Below are positions 1-10,531 of a DNA stretch of 64,000 nt, in pieces (position 1 is the first letter of the stretch; the number at the start of each line of letters is the position of its first letter). Made by a program: the position numbers and the translations under genes. Source of the DNA: Selaginella moellendorffii (taxonomy: Eukaryota; Streptophyta; Lycopodiopsida; Selaginellales; Selaginellaceae); assembly GCF_000143415.4 (NCBI RefSeq), contig NW_003314291.1:170674-234673 (forward strand), in the 5' to 3' direction. A model generated the notes under the pieces. It was not told the origin of the DNA. It worked only from the letters and a program-made list of their open reading frames with translations, and did not search any database.

Positions 1-144
1 AGCTCCAAAGATCGGGCATCGGGAGCTCCGGCTCGTCGATTTGTTTGGTTGATAAGAAAGAATATATGAGGATCCATTGGCCTGATCCTTTGTGTGGTTT
101 TTTTGGTTGTTTTTGTTCTTGGGCAGTGATTCGAGGAGGAGAGG

Positions 145-1212
145 ATGAGCTGCAATGGATGCCGAGTTCTTCGCAAAGGATGTAGCGATAGCTGCATTCT
201 CCGGCCTTGCTTGCAGTGGATCGAAGGCCCCGAGGCGCAAGGCCACGCTACTGTCTTCGTCGCGAAGTTTTTCGGCCGCGCGGGCCTCATGAACTTCATT
301 AGCGCTGTTCCAGAGAATCAAAGGCCAGGTAAGCTTCGCCGCCACCATGGTTTCTAGTTTCTAGCTTTGAATCACCGTTCCCCTTGGGTCCTTGGTTTCT
401 AGCTCTCTTTCGTTTCTAGCTTGAATCACAGCTGCTTGGTTTCTAGCTTTGATCTTCTCCTTGGTTTCTAGCTTTCTCATCTCGTGTTCTTCTTTCGTGC
501 AGCTCTTTTCCAGTCTTTGCTGTACGAGGCTTGCGGAAGAACCGTGAATCCGGTGTTTGGAGCGGTGGGATTGCTCTGGTCTGGAAGCTGGCACGTTTGT
601 CAAGCGGCGGTGGAGACGGTCCTCAAAGGTGGGTCGCTCCAGGCCCTCAAGCAGCCGGGATCAAGCTCCATGAGCGGCGCCGCCACCGCCGCCGCCGCCG
701 CTAACGCTGGTGCCACCACCCTCTTCCACCGCCACCACCACCACCAAACTCCAGGAACCCGGTCGCCAACCTCGGTCCTGGTAGACGCCATGGAATCACA
801 CAAGCCACTCCAGCAGCCAGGAAGTGGAAGATACGTGGAGAGATCGCAGAGACCACTGGAAGTTGGCATCGATCATCGCGAGCAGCAAAGTGGAGTGAAG
901 CGGGAGTTTGAGATCGTGGCTCCAGTCCCTCGCAGGATCCGTCCGAGGCAGCAGCAGCTACAGGAGGATCGTCATCCAGGTTTGAGCGTTGATGATCACC
1001 AGGTCTTGGACCTGGATCTCACACTGGGCTCTACTCCAAAGCATCAACACGAGGAAGAGCAGCGAGCTCTGACGATGGTGGAGACCAAGAGGGTGCACAG
1101 TCCCTGCCAGTCGATCACGTCCGAGGGATCCGTCACCAGCGTCGACACCGCCGACCTCAAGATCTCTCTCAGGCACGAGCGAGCGGCGCCGGCGAGATCA
1201 TTGTCAACTTAG
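145..1212 (+). CDS. LBD: Class II LOB-domain transcription factor (LBD37-like)
   Basis: Nuclear plant-specific DNA-binding regulator; Arabidopsis class II members (LBD37-39) act on nitrogen-responsive and anthocyanin genes. Two exons, 145-328 and 503-1212, join in phase 1 across a GT-AG intron and give 297 residues. The LOB domain fills about residues 1-105: the C-x2-C-x6-C-x3-C zinc motif at residues 3-17, then [10 protein letters not shown], and across the splice join [13 protein letters not shown] and CQAAVETVL, all typical of class II. The tail has Ala and His runs and, near residue 230, LDLDLTLG, an EAR-type repression motif. The start is the first ATG and opens directly on the conserved [13 protein letters not shown] block. 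I see no defect. The biological target is inferred from the family only. Confidence 0.93.
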
Positions 1213-1373
1213 ATGCGATGCGAGATCTTTCATCCATCATCGTCTAACTTCTCTCCTGCCAGCCTCTCACGCTCGAGCGAGCTACTATCGATCGGAGTTC
1301 CCAGAGTCTGGAGTTTGTTCCACGAAAGTTGGAAGAACGTCACGGCATTACTAATCTTGCGAGGTTTTCTATA

Positions 1374-1400
<27 letters not shown>
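1374..1400. repeat. (CT)n microsatellite
   Basis: Uninterrupted CT dinucleotides about 160 bp downstream of the LBD stop codon, probably in its 3' UTR. Runs of T follow at 1496-1512 and 1614-1636. Nothing else is recognised between 1213 and 1754. Confidence 0.95.
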
Positions 1401-1405
<5 letters not shown>

Positions 1406-1754
1406 TTCAAGGAATAAAAGAGTACATCTCTTGAGTGGAGATTTCGATAGCTATATCTTTGTGAACTTAAAGATTGAAACATTGAGAGCTAGAATTTTTT
1501 TTCTCTTTTTTTTGCCAGGATCTTATCTTCTCGCGCTAGTCACCGTCGCACTGCTGTGTCTTATCCCTTTGGAAACCTAGCGATAGTTGGACGGATTTCT
1601 TCGCCTTTTCTACTTTTTTTTTTTTTTCTTTTTTTGTTTTGGCTCCATTTGAGCTATGGATGAGAACAGCACAGCTCAAGTTGCAATGTTCCTGTCACGT
1701 TTAACAAGACATCTTCCCGTACGATCTGGAAAGAAAAGAAGTGACAAACAACTT

Positions 1755-2039
1755 TTAATGGCAGATCTTGGAGCGAGTTCTCTCTTGCAGCATCGACAGG
1801 TGCCACAACAGCACTGGATCATCGATCTGGAGTTCCTCCAGCTTCCAGATCGCGTCCTCGATCACGAAATCAAGATCCGCAGTCTCGAGAGCGTATTCTC
1901 TCTTTCAGCTTCACCAGCGTTTCCCGCGCGCCGCAGCAGTGGATCATCCCGCTCACTCGCCACGCGATCTGGAGCGCCTCCAGCTTCCGGACCGCGTCCT
2001 CGACCTCAAAATCGCACGGCAGATCCACCTCGTCAATGA
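1755..2039 (-). repeat. Partial tandem duplication of the last DUF3754 exon
   Basis: Two units coding the same C-terminal segment lie head to tail. The unit nearest the upstream exon (about 2039-1880) reads EDAVRKLEALQIAW and runs into TGA at 1872-1870. A second, out-of-frame unit (about 1880-1755) reads EDAIWKLEELQID and ends RSKICH plus TAA at 1757-1755, the same ending as copy B. The second unit would be untranslated unless the frame were changed. Confidence 0.7.
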
Positions 2040-3965
2040 GTACGGCCTCGCATTGTCTCTTGAGCTCCTACGTACGGTAAAATCCATAAGATCACGCCCA
2101 AACCGTGTTCTTGGAGCTCCTTACCTCTGATTTAGCGGCTCCATTTTTCATGAGCAATCCAAAGTAGGCCACGATTGCCTCGTTCACCTGGAAAGTTATG
2201 AATTTCCATCTAAGAACAAGGCTTAGATTTGATAGAAACACAATACCTCTTGCTGGAGAGCACTCTCAACCAGGCAAAGAAGTGTTGCTGGCCCCGTATC
2301 ACGCTGTTTTTCATAGATTTCCTTGGAGATTAGCTTCCCATACTCAAGAACATTGGCCTGGAAACTAGAAAACCAAGAAAACGTTGTCAACTTTGCGACA
2401 ACCTTTGGAGTATACTTACGTGTAGTAGACCTTGAAGGAATAGCTAAAAATCAAGGTGAGGATTGCGAGGCCAAGCTTAATCCTGGATCGCCCAAATGCT
2501 TGCCAGAAACCAACCTAGTAAGTTTTTTTTATCATTGTTTTGCTCAAAAGAATTTGGGCAGTCTTTACTTACACCCGCAGCTGCAGCAGAGATTGCGAGC
2601 TGAAACCACTCGGATTTTCCCAGGCGAGGCGTAGTTTTCTCAGGCTGGAAAAGGGAAATTTGTCAATGCAAATGATTATAAAACTTGAAATGATTTCTCG
2701 TGATTTTTACCATAACTATTTCCAAGTCGGCTATTGGGATTTCTCTAAACTGTCTAATATAAATCCCGTACTTGTACTCCTGCTGTTTCAATCTAAAATA
2801 TTGAAATATTGCAATACTGAGAAAAATTGAAATTAAAAAGTTCTATACCTGTATAAAACCACGACCTGGCTAAATGTTGGTTCTTGTAGCTGCACTCGCT
2901 GGAACAAATTCTCTATCCTGTGGGTAAGATCCATGATCAGCTTAAATCAAAAAGAACTAATATACCCACTTAATATCCTCGACGTGGATTCTCTGTACGG
3001 TGCGTATTCTGTCATTTCCTTCTTCAATTTCCGCTGGCTCCGATTCCATTGGCGAGCTTTTGCTCCGTTTTGATTTCCAACTGATTTAAGTTTAATGATA
3101 AGGTTAAAATGTAGAAAAATCTTACAGAGTTCTCCAAAAGCTCCACCATAACACCTTAAGCTTGGGTATAAAGTAGAATCCTTTCCTCGTGTCGATCCCA
3201 ACACCCCGGTGGTAGACCGAAAACTGCGATATTATTAGCATGGATTAAATGGTGGTTAACTTACTAAGTTCTCAAACAAGTTGCTTCCTCCAGGAGCATT
3301 TTGTAGCAGCTGGTTGTCTAGCTATGATGTATGATAGAAGTCATTGATCAAGCTAGATAGTGTACAAACTCACAGCACTGACCTTGGATTTTTTGTAGCC
3401 GATTTTAAGCCGGAGGAGGTACTTGCTGTGCTTGGCCTCTTTCCACTCCACCTCAGTTACCTGCTGGAAATTACATTTCTCCAAAACCTGTGCATGAGAA
3501 TCGGAAAAAAAAAAAAAAACCATTGATTTGGTCGTCAAAAGCACGATATTTCTTTTGGTTTGTGTATCGATTTTACGCTGTGGAAGCTCCCGAGGAACTT
3601 CTTCTCTAAATCCCTCGCGCCAGGCTCCGAATCCTTGAGCTTGTTGGTTGCGTCCGTGGGATGGAAGTGTGTCTTATGAAGTTCCTATCAATAACTCAGA
3701 CCATTGTAAACCAATTCCTGATTATAGATCTGGCAAGCTCACCACTAGATCCTTCAAAGCTTCTTCAGTCATCTTGGTGATCTCGGCTTTCATCAGGGAG
3801 CACAGATCTTTGAAATCCTGCGCCTCTTCGACTCGATCTGTTTGTGATCATGTCACACAAAACTATAATTACAAATGGATTGATACCAGCAAGCTTTTGC
3901 TCCAAGGTGGTGGTGTCGATCATAATCGCGGGTCCTCGCCGGACTCGCACCAATCTGGGAGACAT
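1870..3965 (-). CDS. DUF3754 (TMEM143-like) membrane protein, copy A
   Basis: Member of the plant DUF3754 family, an uncharacterised membrane protein group related to TMEM143. About 11-12 short exons with GT-AG introns can be read. Exon 1 starts at MSPRLVRVRRG (ATG at 3965-3963). Later exons give the family landmarks in order: VLEKCNFQQVTEVEW (~3489-3435), RGVGIDTRKGFYF (~3210-3170), RTVQRIHVEDIKW (~3000-2960), a stretch around 2420-2500 ending SYSFKVYY that suits a membrane span, and a C-terminal exon with CDFEVEDAVRKLEALQIAW. The first in-frame stop is at 1870-1872, because the last exon is partly duplicated (see 1755-2039). The gene is about 70-75 percent alike by eye to copy B at 7977-10105. 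Function unknown. Confidence 0.72.
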
Positions 3966-4189
3966 TACAAGATAGTATTCGAGATTTCGAGAGAAAACAC
4001 AATGTAGCATCCAGTACAAAGAATCGCAGCTTTTGCTATCTACAAGCAAAAATTTCAGTAGATTCCCTCAGAGCTTACGTTTTGCCGAGAATATTCCAGT
4101 GCTGTATTAGATTGGAATAATTAAGCAAAGATTCGGATCGATTCTCGTTAGAAACTTGGTTTTTTGTACGGAAGTCTTCGTCCATTTGA

Positions 4190-4705
4190 GACCAGCACGG
4201 CCCAAGTTACAACGAAGAAAGCGAGTTCTCTCTTGCAACATCGCCAGCTCTCCTGCCCGCTGCTCCGATCATCCCGTTCGCGCGAAGATCCTCCAGCGTC
4301 CGGATCGCGTCCACCTCGCTAATGAGTACGGCCTCCCACTGTCTCTTTTGCTCCTACGTACGGTAAATCCAAAGATCACGCTCGCCCAAACGTGTTCGTG
4401 GAGCTCCTTACCTCGGGTTTAGAGGCTACATTTGCTTGGGCAATCCAATCAATCGCGTAATTTCCTCAGTCCTGACAAGGCTCCACTGCCCTGAGAACCT
4501 TTCGTGATATTCCGTGCGCGGCACATTGAAGGGATTCGCAGATCTTGCCTTCATGGCTTTCTTTTCCATTTGCCAACCTCGCCCTTGTTGCTGCTCTCAC
4601 TTTTTGCTGCGCGTTTAGACCTAGCATTGGCCTGGAAACTAACACATCGCAACTTTGCGACGAACTGAAGAGTATGCTTGCGTGTAGTAAACCTTGAAGC
4701 CACAT
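4190..4705 (-). pseudogene. DUF3754 relic, 3' half
   Basis: Minus-strand DNA with clear similarity to the 3' exons of copies A and B: the CTCCTACGTACGGTAAATCC acceptor region at 4350-4370, the TACCTCGGGTTTAGAGGCT donor block near 4410-4430, and a remnant of the SYSFKVYYT exon near 4670-4700. Long parts of the last exon are deleted and no open frame survives. Only 3' exons are present here, while only 5' exons are present at 7270-7920; together they may be one broken copy. Confidence 0.65.
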
Positions 4706-4724
4706 TACACTGCCAGCTCAGAAC

Positions 4725-5297
4725 TCACAACAAGGCCCGTTTGCGCACTCTCCATTGAGAGCTCCAATTCGAACAGATGCCATTTGCAAACTTGGAACAA
4801 ACTCCGCGGGTGAGAGAAGAGATATGGAGATCGGAGCACTGAAACCGCCTCTCTCCGTGATCCTGCCTCTGGCCGACGATTGGCCGACCAAACCCGTGGC
4901 CGGTATTAGAAAATTTCACAAATAAACTATGAACAGGTCATACACAATGGTTTTATTAATAATTATATAGTTAATTAATGTAATTTTAATGTTAACTATA
5001 TAGTTACCAATGATTAGCAAGGGTAAATCTAGTGTTAAAATCATTATGCTCTGAGTTTGCAGGATAACAAAGGAAAAGCTCTTGGTACGATTTTTTTTTT
5101 TCCACAAGGAAGCATGATACCTATTCCCAATTGAAGCAATTATCTCAAGCACCCAAGCAATGCCACGTCAATGCCTTCTTCGCTCGATAGATGTAATCTA
5201 ACAAAAAAGGAAGAAATCAAACTATGCTTACTCTTTCCTTGGATGGACTTCCAACACTGCCACCGGCTCTATTGGGATCTCCTCCTCCTCTGCTGAC
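4725..5297. other. Intergenic, no gene recognised
   Basis: Moderately AT-rich, with an especially AT-rich stretch at 4915-5050. Short frames are present but none resembles a protein I know. Confidence 0.5.
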
Positions 5298-5537
5298 CTA
5301 TGGCGAGACATAGCTTCCCACCCCTTCCTCTTCCTTCAATTCTGGGTGCTGGGACATGGCTGCTTGCTGATTACCCAGATAAGAAGCGCTAGGGTTTGCT
5401 AGGGCCTGCCACTGCATGGATTGTTTCACTTTCTCGCCACTGCTGGGATAGACCTGTGGATACGACACATACAGATCACTGCCACAACACGATTGAGCTT
5501 GATTGTAGCTGGGAGGCTGCTGTTGCTGAGTTGCCAT
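5298..5537 (-). CDS. Small Gln/Ser-rich hypothetical protein
   Basis: A 79-residue frame starting MATQQQQPPSYNQAQSCC (ATG at 5537-5535) and ending in SYVSP. An upstream in-frame ATG at 5588 would add 17 residues, but the MAT start gives the cleaner N terminus. Composition is rich in Gln, Ser, Tyr and Pro with a Cys pair near residue 17; there is no signal peptide or membrane span. It may be a complete small protein or the exon of a longer one. I do not recognise a family and do not assign a function. It lies in the 2.5 kb segment that separates the two halves of a DUF3754 pseudogene. Confidence 0.35.
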   Translation of the reverse strand: MATQQQQPPSYNQAQSCCGSDLYVSYPQVYPSSGEKVKQSMQWQALANPSASYLGNQQAAMSQHPELKEEEGVGSYVSP

Positions 5538-5659
5538 AACTTCTTTCTTCCTCTCGCGTCTCTTCTCACATAAAAAGCACCACTTCAAATGAAATCAATC
5601 AATTGCAATGCCAAGGGCAAAACTATCCAAGTTTGTCAATCTCTCCTCCTTTGGATCAA

Positions 5660-5914
5660 ATGTCTGACAAAATTTCCTCTTTGCAGGAGAGGAAAGAAGC
5701 ATTGCAGTAAAGACTGGGTGAATTCTTGTGCCGGGACTCGAGCATCATGTTTGGGAAGTTGCTGTTTGATCCAGCTGAGCTAGAGAACCCTTTCAAAGCC
5801 AAGAACTTGACTAAGAACATCATCCACATCTGGCAAGGTGAAATGGGTTTCTTGGCGCCAATGGAGCTTGTCAACACATGCATCCAAATTAGAGCTGTTG
5901 AATGCCTATCATAG
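5660..5914 (+). pseudogene. Alpha/beta-hydrolase fragment
   Basis: The readable stretch FDPAELENPF followed by HIWQGEMGFLAPMELV matches the conserved C-terminal block of plant alpha/beta hydrolases, where a W-F-x-P-x-x-L-E-N-P-F segment precedes H-x-W-Q-G and a V-P-x-x-L motif near the catalytic Asp. The preceding part contains stops (for example after EALQ near 5710), and the downstream His region is missing. I call it a truncated relic. Family assignment rests on these short blocks alone. Confidence 0.5.
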
Positions 5915-5929
5915 AGATATCCTGAATTA

Positions 5930-6945
5930 AGCAACTGATTAACACAAAGTTAATCACAGCTGTTGCACAATGCCCTGCAGTCTAGTTAACACGTTATATG
6001 TAACATGTGCATAGCACCTTCCTCTCTCACCCCAGATAGTTGGCCACTTATTCGCTAAGCTAAGATGTGGTTAAAGAAATATGACAGTTACCCCCATCGG
6101 ACGGCTGCCATTGGCTGGATCCAGTGGCCCAGAAAGTTCAGCTGTTATGTTTAACTAATTACACTATATTTTGTAGAAATAATTATATATATAAATACAT
6201 GTATTATATATGTATAATTATTCTATAATATTTCTTAATCTAACAGCTGTGATTTTATGCTCTTAAAATTTATCTAATTTGATTATAATAAAGCTTTAAG
6301 TTTTTAGGATCAAAGAACTTTAATTTAAAGTTTCTTCTATTTATTTTATAAAAATTATAAAAGAAGATTTTAAACTTATAACAAAGAAGTACACCTCGAA
6401 CAAAACTTAAAAGTGACTTTAGAAAAATCATATTGTAACCCACTGATGTTTCATTTCACAGCTATGACTTCTTTCATTGTCAAGTCTGCCAAAGTTAGTT
6501 TCCAAAGCCTTGCCCTTCTCCATTGCCTTCTTGACAACCAGCATCTTGTGCACTCTTATGTATGCTGACATGATTTGTTATACAGGATAGCCAAAACAAC
6601 AATCCCAGCAGTTGAATCTAACTCCTGCCACTCAGTGCCTTGGGTACTTTGGTGCCTGATATCGACCCAGGGTAGAAGTGAAATAATTTTGAAATTTTTA
6701 TAAATTTTTTGGTAAAATTCCTCTCAATAAAGTATGTTTTATAAAACTTCCCACTGATGTCTACGTCTAGAAATTGCAAACCAAGGTGAAAACAATTTAC
6801 ATCTTCAAAATATAACGTCAGTACCCCACTGGAATATACTGCACGAGGATCGTCATCGCAGTGGATTTTCAAAACTTATGATATACTAGTTTTTAATATG
6901 CAAATAACCTCCCTTGTATAAATGCACCCCTCTCTAATCAAACTG
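5930..6945. other. AT-rich intergenic DNA
   Basis: Strongly AT-rich, especially 6160-6420, with no convincing coding frame. An 84-residue minus-strand frame at 6618-6872 has no recognisable feature and I leave it unannotated. Confidence 0.6.
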
Positions 6946-6950
6946 CATCA

Positions 6951-7168
6951 ATGGCATCCCTCCAAGCTTTTGCTGCTCTCTCCGTGCTCCTTGTTGGAAT
7001 GGTGGCAGTGTCATGGTGGAAGCTCAGGGGTCGTGTGCAAACGGGCCATGTTGCGGTGGCGGAGGTGTCTGCAACTCCGGCCTGTGCTGCAACCAGTTTG
7101 GCTTCTGTGCAGTGTCAAACGATTACTGTAGCGTAGGCTGCCAGCAGGGGTACGGTAGCTGCTCCTGA
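6951..7168 (+). pseudogene. Hevein-like chitin-binding peptide gene, frameshifted
   Basis: A signal-peptide-like start (MASLQAFAALSVLLVGMVAVS, from 6951) and a ten-cysteine hevein-type domain (frame open 7013-7168, stop TGA at 7166-7168) lie back to back in different frames. The Cys pattern is C-x4-CC-x5-C-x4-CC-x5-C-x6-C-x3-C-x6-C, with an N-Q-F-G-F aromatic motif and D-Y-C as in chitin-binding type 1 domains. One missing base near 7011 would explain the break. Hevein-type peptides bind fungal chitin in plant defence. Read as given, the signal frame runs on to a stop at 7136 without the domain. It may be a real pseudogene or a base-call error. Confidence 0.65.
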
Positions 7169-7269
7169 ATTGCAGTGCAACTGTAAAAGGACACCCCTTG
7201 CAACATGAAAGTTGCAAATAGTAGCTGTCTTCTATAATTCATGTAGCGTGACCATAAGTTCGTTTTCCA

Positions 7270-7920
7270 GGTTGTCATGAAGTAGAATCCTTTCCTCGTG
7301 TTACTGTCATATTAGCATAGATTAAGTGTTAAGTGATGATTCTTATTAAGTTTTCAACAAGTTGCTTCCTCCAGGAGATCGACTCGCCTTGGATTTGTTA
7401 TAGCCGATTTTAAGCCGGAGGAGATCGAGGAGGCGGACTGGAAGGATGCATGCGTGTCTTATGAAGTTCCTATCAATAACCCTTGTGATCCATCCAATCC
7501 ATTATAATTGATCGCACCACTTAGGTCCTTCAAAGTTTCTTCATATCTTGTACTAGAGCACACTTTTATGAAATCTTGCGCCTCCTCGCTCGTAGAAAGT
7601 GTACAAACTCACAAGATCGAAAGCTACTACCTTGGATTTGCTGTAGCCGATATTAAGGAGATACTTGCTGTGCTTGGCCTCACTCCACTCCTCCTTGGCT
7701 AGCTGCTGGAAATTGCATCTCTCCAAAACCTGTGAGCGAGAATCTCAATCAATCATATAACAAACTCACCACTATATCCTTCAAGGTTTCTTCATTTGTA
7801 TTGTTCATCACCAAGCACACCTCTATGCAATCTCGCCGCTCCTAGACTCGATCTGTTTGGGGAGATCATGTCACATGAAACTGCAACCGATTGCGGATAG
7901 TATTCGAGAATTCGAGAGAG
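7270..7920 (-). pseudogene. DUF3754 relic, 5' half
   Basis: Minus-strand similarity to the first exons of copies A and B: the ATCGACTCGCC/TTTAAGCCGGAGGAG exon blocks (7380-7430 and again 7625-7740) and the TRKGFYF exon remnant (about 7283-7300). Exons are shuffled, partly duplicated and full of stops. No 3' exons follow; they are found 2.6 kb away at 4190-4705. It sits just 3' of the intact copy B on the same strand. Confidence 0.62.
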
Positions 7921-7976
7921 ATTCCTGTCACGTTAGCAAGAGTTATTTACGTACAATCGAAGAACTGACAAAGGAC

Positions 7977-10105
7977 TTAATGGCAGATTTTGGAGCGAGT
8001 TTTCTCTTGCAACATCTCCAGCGTCTCCTGCGCGCTGCTCCGGCAGTGGATCATCCCATTCGCACGCCACGCGATCTGGAGCTCCTCCAGCTTCCGGACC
8101 GCGTCCTCGATCTCGAAATCGCACGGCAGATTCACCTCGCTAATGAGTACTGCCTCGCATTGTCTCTTGAGCTCCTACGTACGGTAAATCCAAAGATCAC
8201 ACTCGCCCAAAACGTGTTCTTGGAGCTCCTTACCTCGGGTTTAGAGGCTGCATTGTGCTTGAGCAATCCAAAGAAGGCCACGACTGCCTCGTTCACCTGG
8301 AAAGTTATGGATTTCTATGTAAGAACTCAAGTTCTAAGCAATAGAATCTTATACAAACACCATACCTCTTGCTGAAGAACACTGTCACACAGGCAAAGAA
8401 GTGTCGCTGGGCCCGTATCACGTTGTTTCTCATAGATCTCCTTGGAGATCAGCTTCCCATACTCAAGAACGTTGGTCTGGAAACTAGAAAACCAAGAAAA
8501 CATCGTCAACTTTGCGATGAACTTTAGACTATACTTACGTGTAGTAAACCTTGAAGGAATAGCTAAGAATCACAGCAAGGATTGAGAGGCCAAGCTTGAC
8601 GCTGGATCGACCAAATGCTTCCCAGAGACCAACCTAGAAGTTTCTTCTCTCATTGTTTTGATGTAAAGTATTTGGGCAATCTTTGCTTACACTGGCAGCC
8701 ACCGCAGAGATTGCAAGCTTAAACCACTCAATTTTTCCCAAGTGAGGTGTGGTTTTCTCGGGCTGGCAAAGAAAGATTTTGTCAATGCAGATGATCATAT
8801 AACTTGAAATTTCTTGGAGCTCTTGTGATTTCTTACCACAACTATTTCCAAGTCGGCCATTGGGATATCTTTGAAGTGTCTAACGTGAATGCCATATGTG
8901 TACTCTTGCTTTCTCAATCTAAAATATTTTTGAATTTAAATATAAATGTTTCATAAATTTTTACCTGTACACAACCACAACTTGGCTAAATGTTGGTTCT
9001 TGTAGCTGCACTTTCTGGAAGAAATTCCTTATCCTGTTTATAATCCATGATTAGCTCAATACAAAGCTAGAGAGCGTAGGAATTGAAGACCCACTTAATA
9101 TCCTCAATGTGGATTCTCTCAACGTACTGTATTTTGTATTCTCCTTCTTCAATGTCCCCTGGCGCCAATTCCATTGGCGAGCTTTTGCTCCATTTCGATG
9201 TCCAACTGACTCACCAATGTATCATAAGTTTAATTGGAACTTAAAATATCTTACAAGGGTTCCAGTAGAGTTCTCCACAAGCTCCACCATAACACGCTAA
9301 GCTTTGGCATAAAATAGAATCCTTTCGAGGTGTCGATCCCAACACCCCGGTGGTAAATCAAAAACTGCGATATTATTAGCATCGATTAAGTAGTGGTTAA
9401 TAGTGACAAACTTACTAAGTTCTCAAACACGTTGTTTCTCCCAGGAGCATTTTGTAGCAACTGGTTGTCTAGCTTTGATAGTTTGATAGAAATCATTGAT
9501 CAAGCTAGAAATCAGAAAACTCACAAGATCAAACTTTTAATACCTTGGATTTGTTGTAACCGATTTTAAACCGGAGGAGATACTTGCTGTGCTTGGCCTC
9601 GCTCCACTCCTTCTCGGTTAGCTGCTGGAAATTGCATCTCTCCAAAACCTGTCCATAAAATCGATCAAAAACCCAATTGATTTGGTAGTTTGTGTGTGCA
9701 TAGATCTTGATCATACTCTGTGGAAGCTCTCGAGGAACTTCTTCTCTAAATCCCTCGCGCCAGGCTCCGAATCCTTGAGCTTGTTGGTTGCGTCCGTGGG
9801 ATGGAAGCGTGTCTTGTGAAGTTCCTATCATAGTAACTCAGACCAATTCATGATAATAGATCACAAGCTCACCAGAAGATCCCTTGAAGTTTTTTCATTC
9901 ATTTTGGCAATGTCGTCTCTCATCATGGAGCACACATCTATGAAAAATTGTGGCTCCTCGAGTCGATCTGTTCGTGGAGATAGATCATGATCATATCACA
10001 CAAACTATAGCAAAATCGATTGATACCAGCTAGTTTTTGCACCAAAGTGGTGGTGTCGATCATAATCGCTGGTCCTCGCCGGACTCGCACCAATCTAGAA
10101 GACAT
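7977..10105 (-). CDS. DUF3754 (TMEM143-like) membrane protein, copy B
   Basis: Best-preserved member of the local array. About 12 exons with GT-AG introns; exon 1 is 10105-10027 and opens MSSRLVRVRRGPAIMIDTTT. Landmarks in order: LEEPQFFIDVCSMM, TRFHPTDATNKLKDSEPGA, VLERCNFQQLTEKEW (~9650), RGVGIDTSKGFYFMPK (~9330), YVERIHIEDIKW (~9110), RHFKDIPMADLEIVV (~8870), a likely membrane exon KLGLSILAVILSYSFKV (~8570), YGKLISKEIYEKQRDTG (~8450), and a last exon ending RSKICH with TAA at 7979-7977. The DIPMADLEIVV and GVGID blocks are characteristic of DUF3754. Function is unknown. It is transcribed divergently from Hsc70, 426 bp between start codons. Confidence 0.8.
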
Positions 10106-10296
10106 TACACAAGATAGAAATCGTGAGTTCTCAAGTAAGTACAACCAGATCTATACTATAAGGATCGGAGCTTTTGCTACTACAAGCAAAACTTTTCAGT
10201 AGATTAATTCCTGCTTAATCTCAAAGCTAGCTGAATATTCCAGTGCTAGTATTAGATTAGAAGTAAAGATTCCAGTCGATTCTCCCACAAACCGCG

Positions 10297-10405
10297 CTAA
10301 AACTGACGGCTCAGATCCGCCAGGTTAAACAAAGATTCCCGCGCTAAAACCGACGGCTCAGATCCATAGAGCCTTTAACGCCCGCTAAAACCGAGGGCTC
10401 AGATG
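10297..10405 (+). promoter_or_regulatory. Three direct repeats upstream of Hsc70
   Basis: Three near-identical 21-22 bp copies (GCTAAAACCGACGGCTCAG core) at 10297-10318, 10344-10365 and 10385-10405, spaced 47 and 41 bp. They lie in the shared region between the divergent DUF3754 and Hsc70 genes. A regulatory role is inference. Confidence 0.5.
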
Positions 10406-10448
10406 GGCCAGATCGATGGCCATCTATCCAACGGCTGGGCGCTGGTTT

Positions 10449-10466
10449 TTCTAGAATGTTCCTGAG
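10449..10466 (+). promoter_or_regulatory. Heat-shock element
   Basis: TTCtaGAAtgTTCctGAG: four alternating nTTCn/nGAAn units, three perfect and the last with one mismatch, the classic HSF trimer site. It lies 66 bp before the Hsc70 ATG and just upstream of a TATA-like box, as in heat-inducible HSP70 promoters. Confidence 0.8.
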
Positions 10467-10480
10467 AACCAAGCCGGCCG

Positions 10481-10488
10481 TTTAAAAG
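10481..10488 (+). promoter_or_regulatory. TATA-like box of Hsc70
   Basis: TTTAAAAG, 43 bp before the ATG and 15 bp after the heat-shock element. A start of transcription near 10510, in the GA-rich leader, would fit. Confidence 0.45.
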
Positions 10489-10531
10489 TTCCTGTGTAGG
10501 GCTAGGGAAGAAGAGAGAGAGAGCTTTAGCT

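Noticed and set aside
6618-6872. 84-codon minus-strand frame
   Set aside because: AT-rich surroundings, no motif and no splice context; chance frame more likely.
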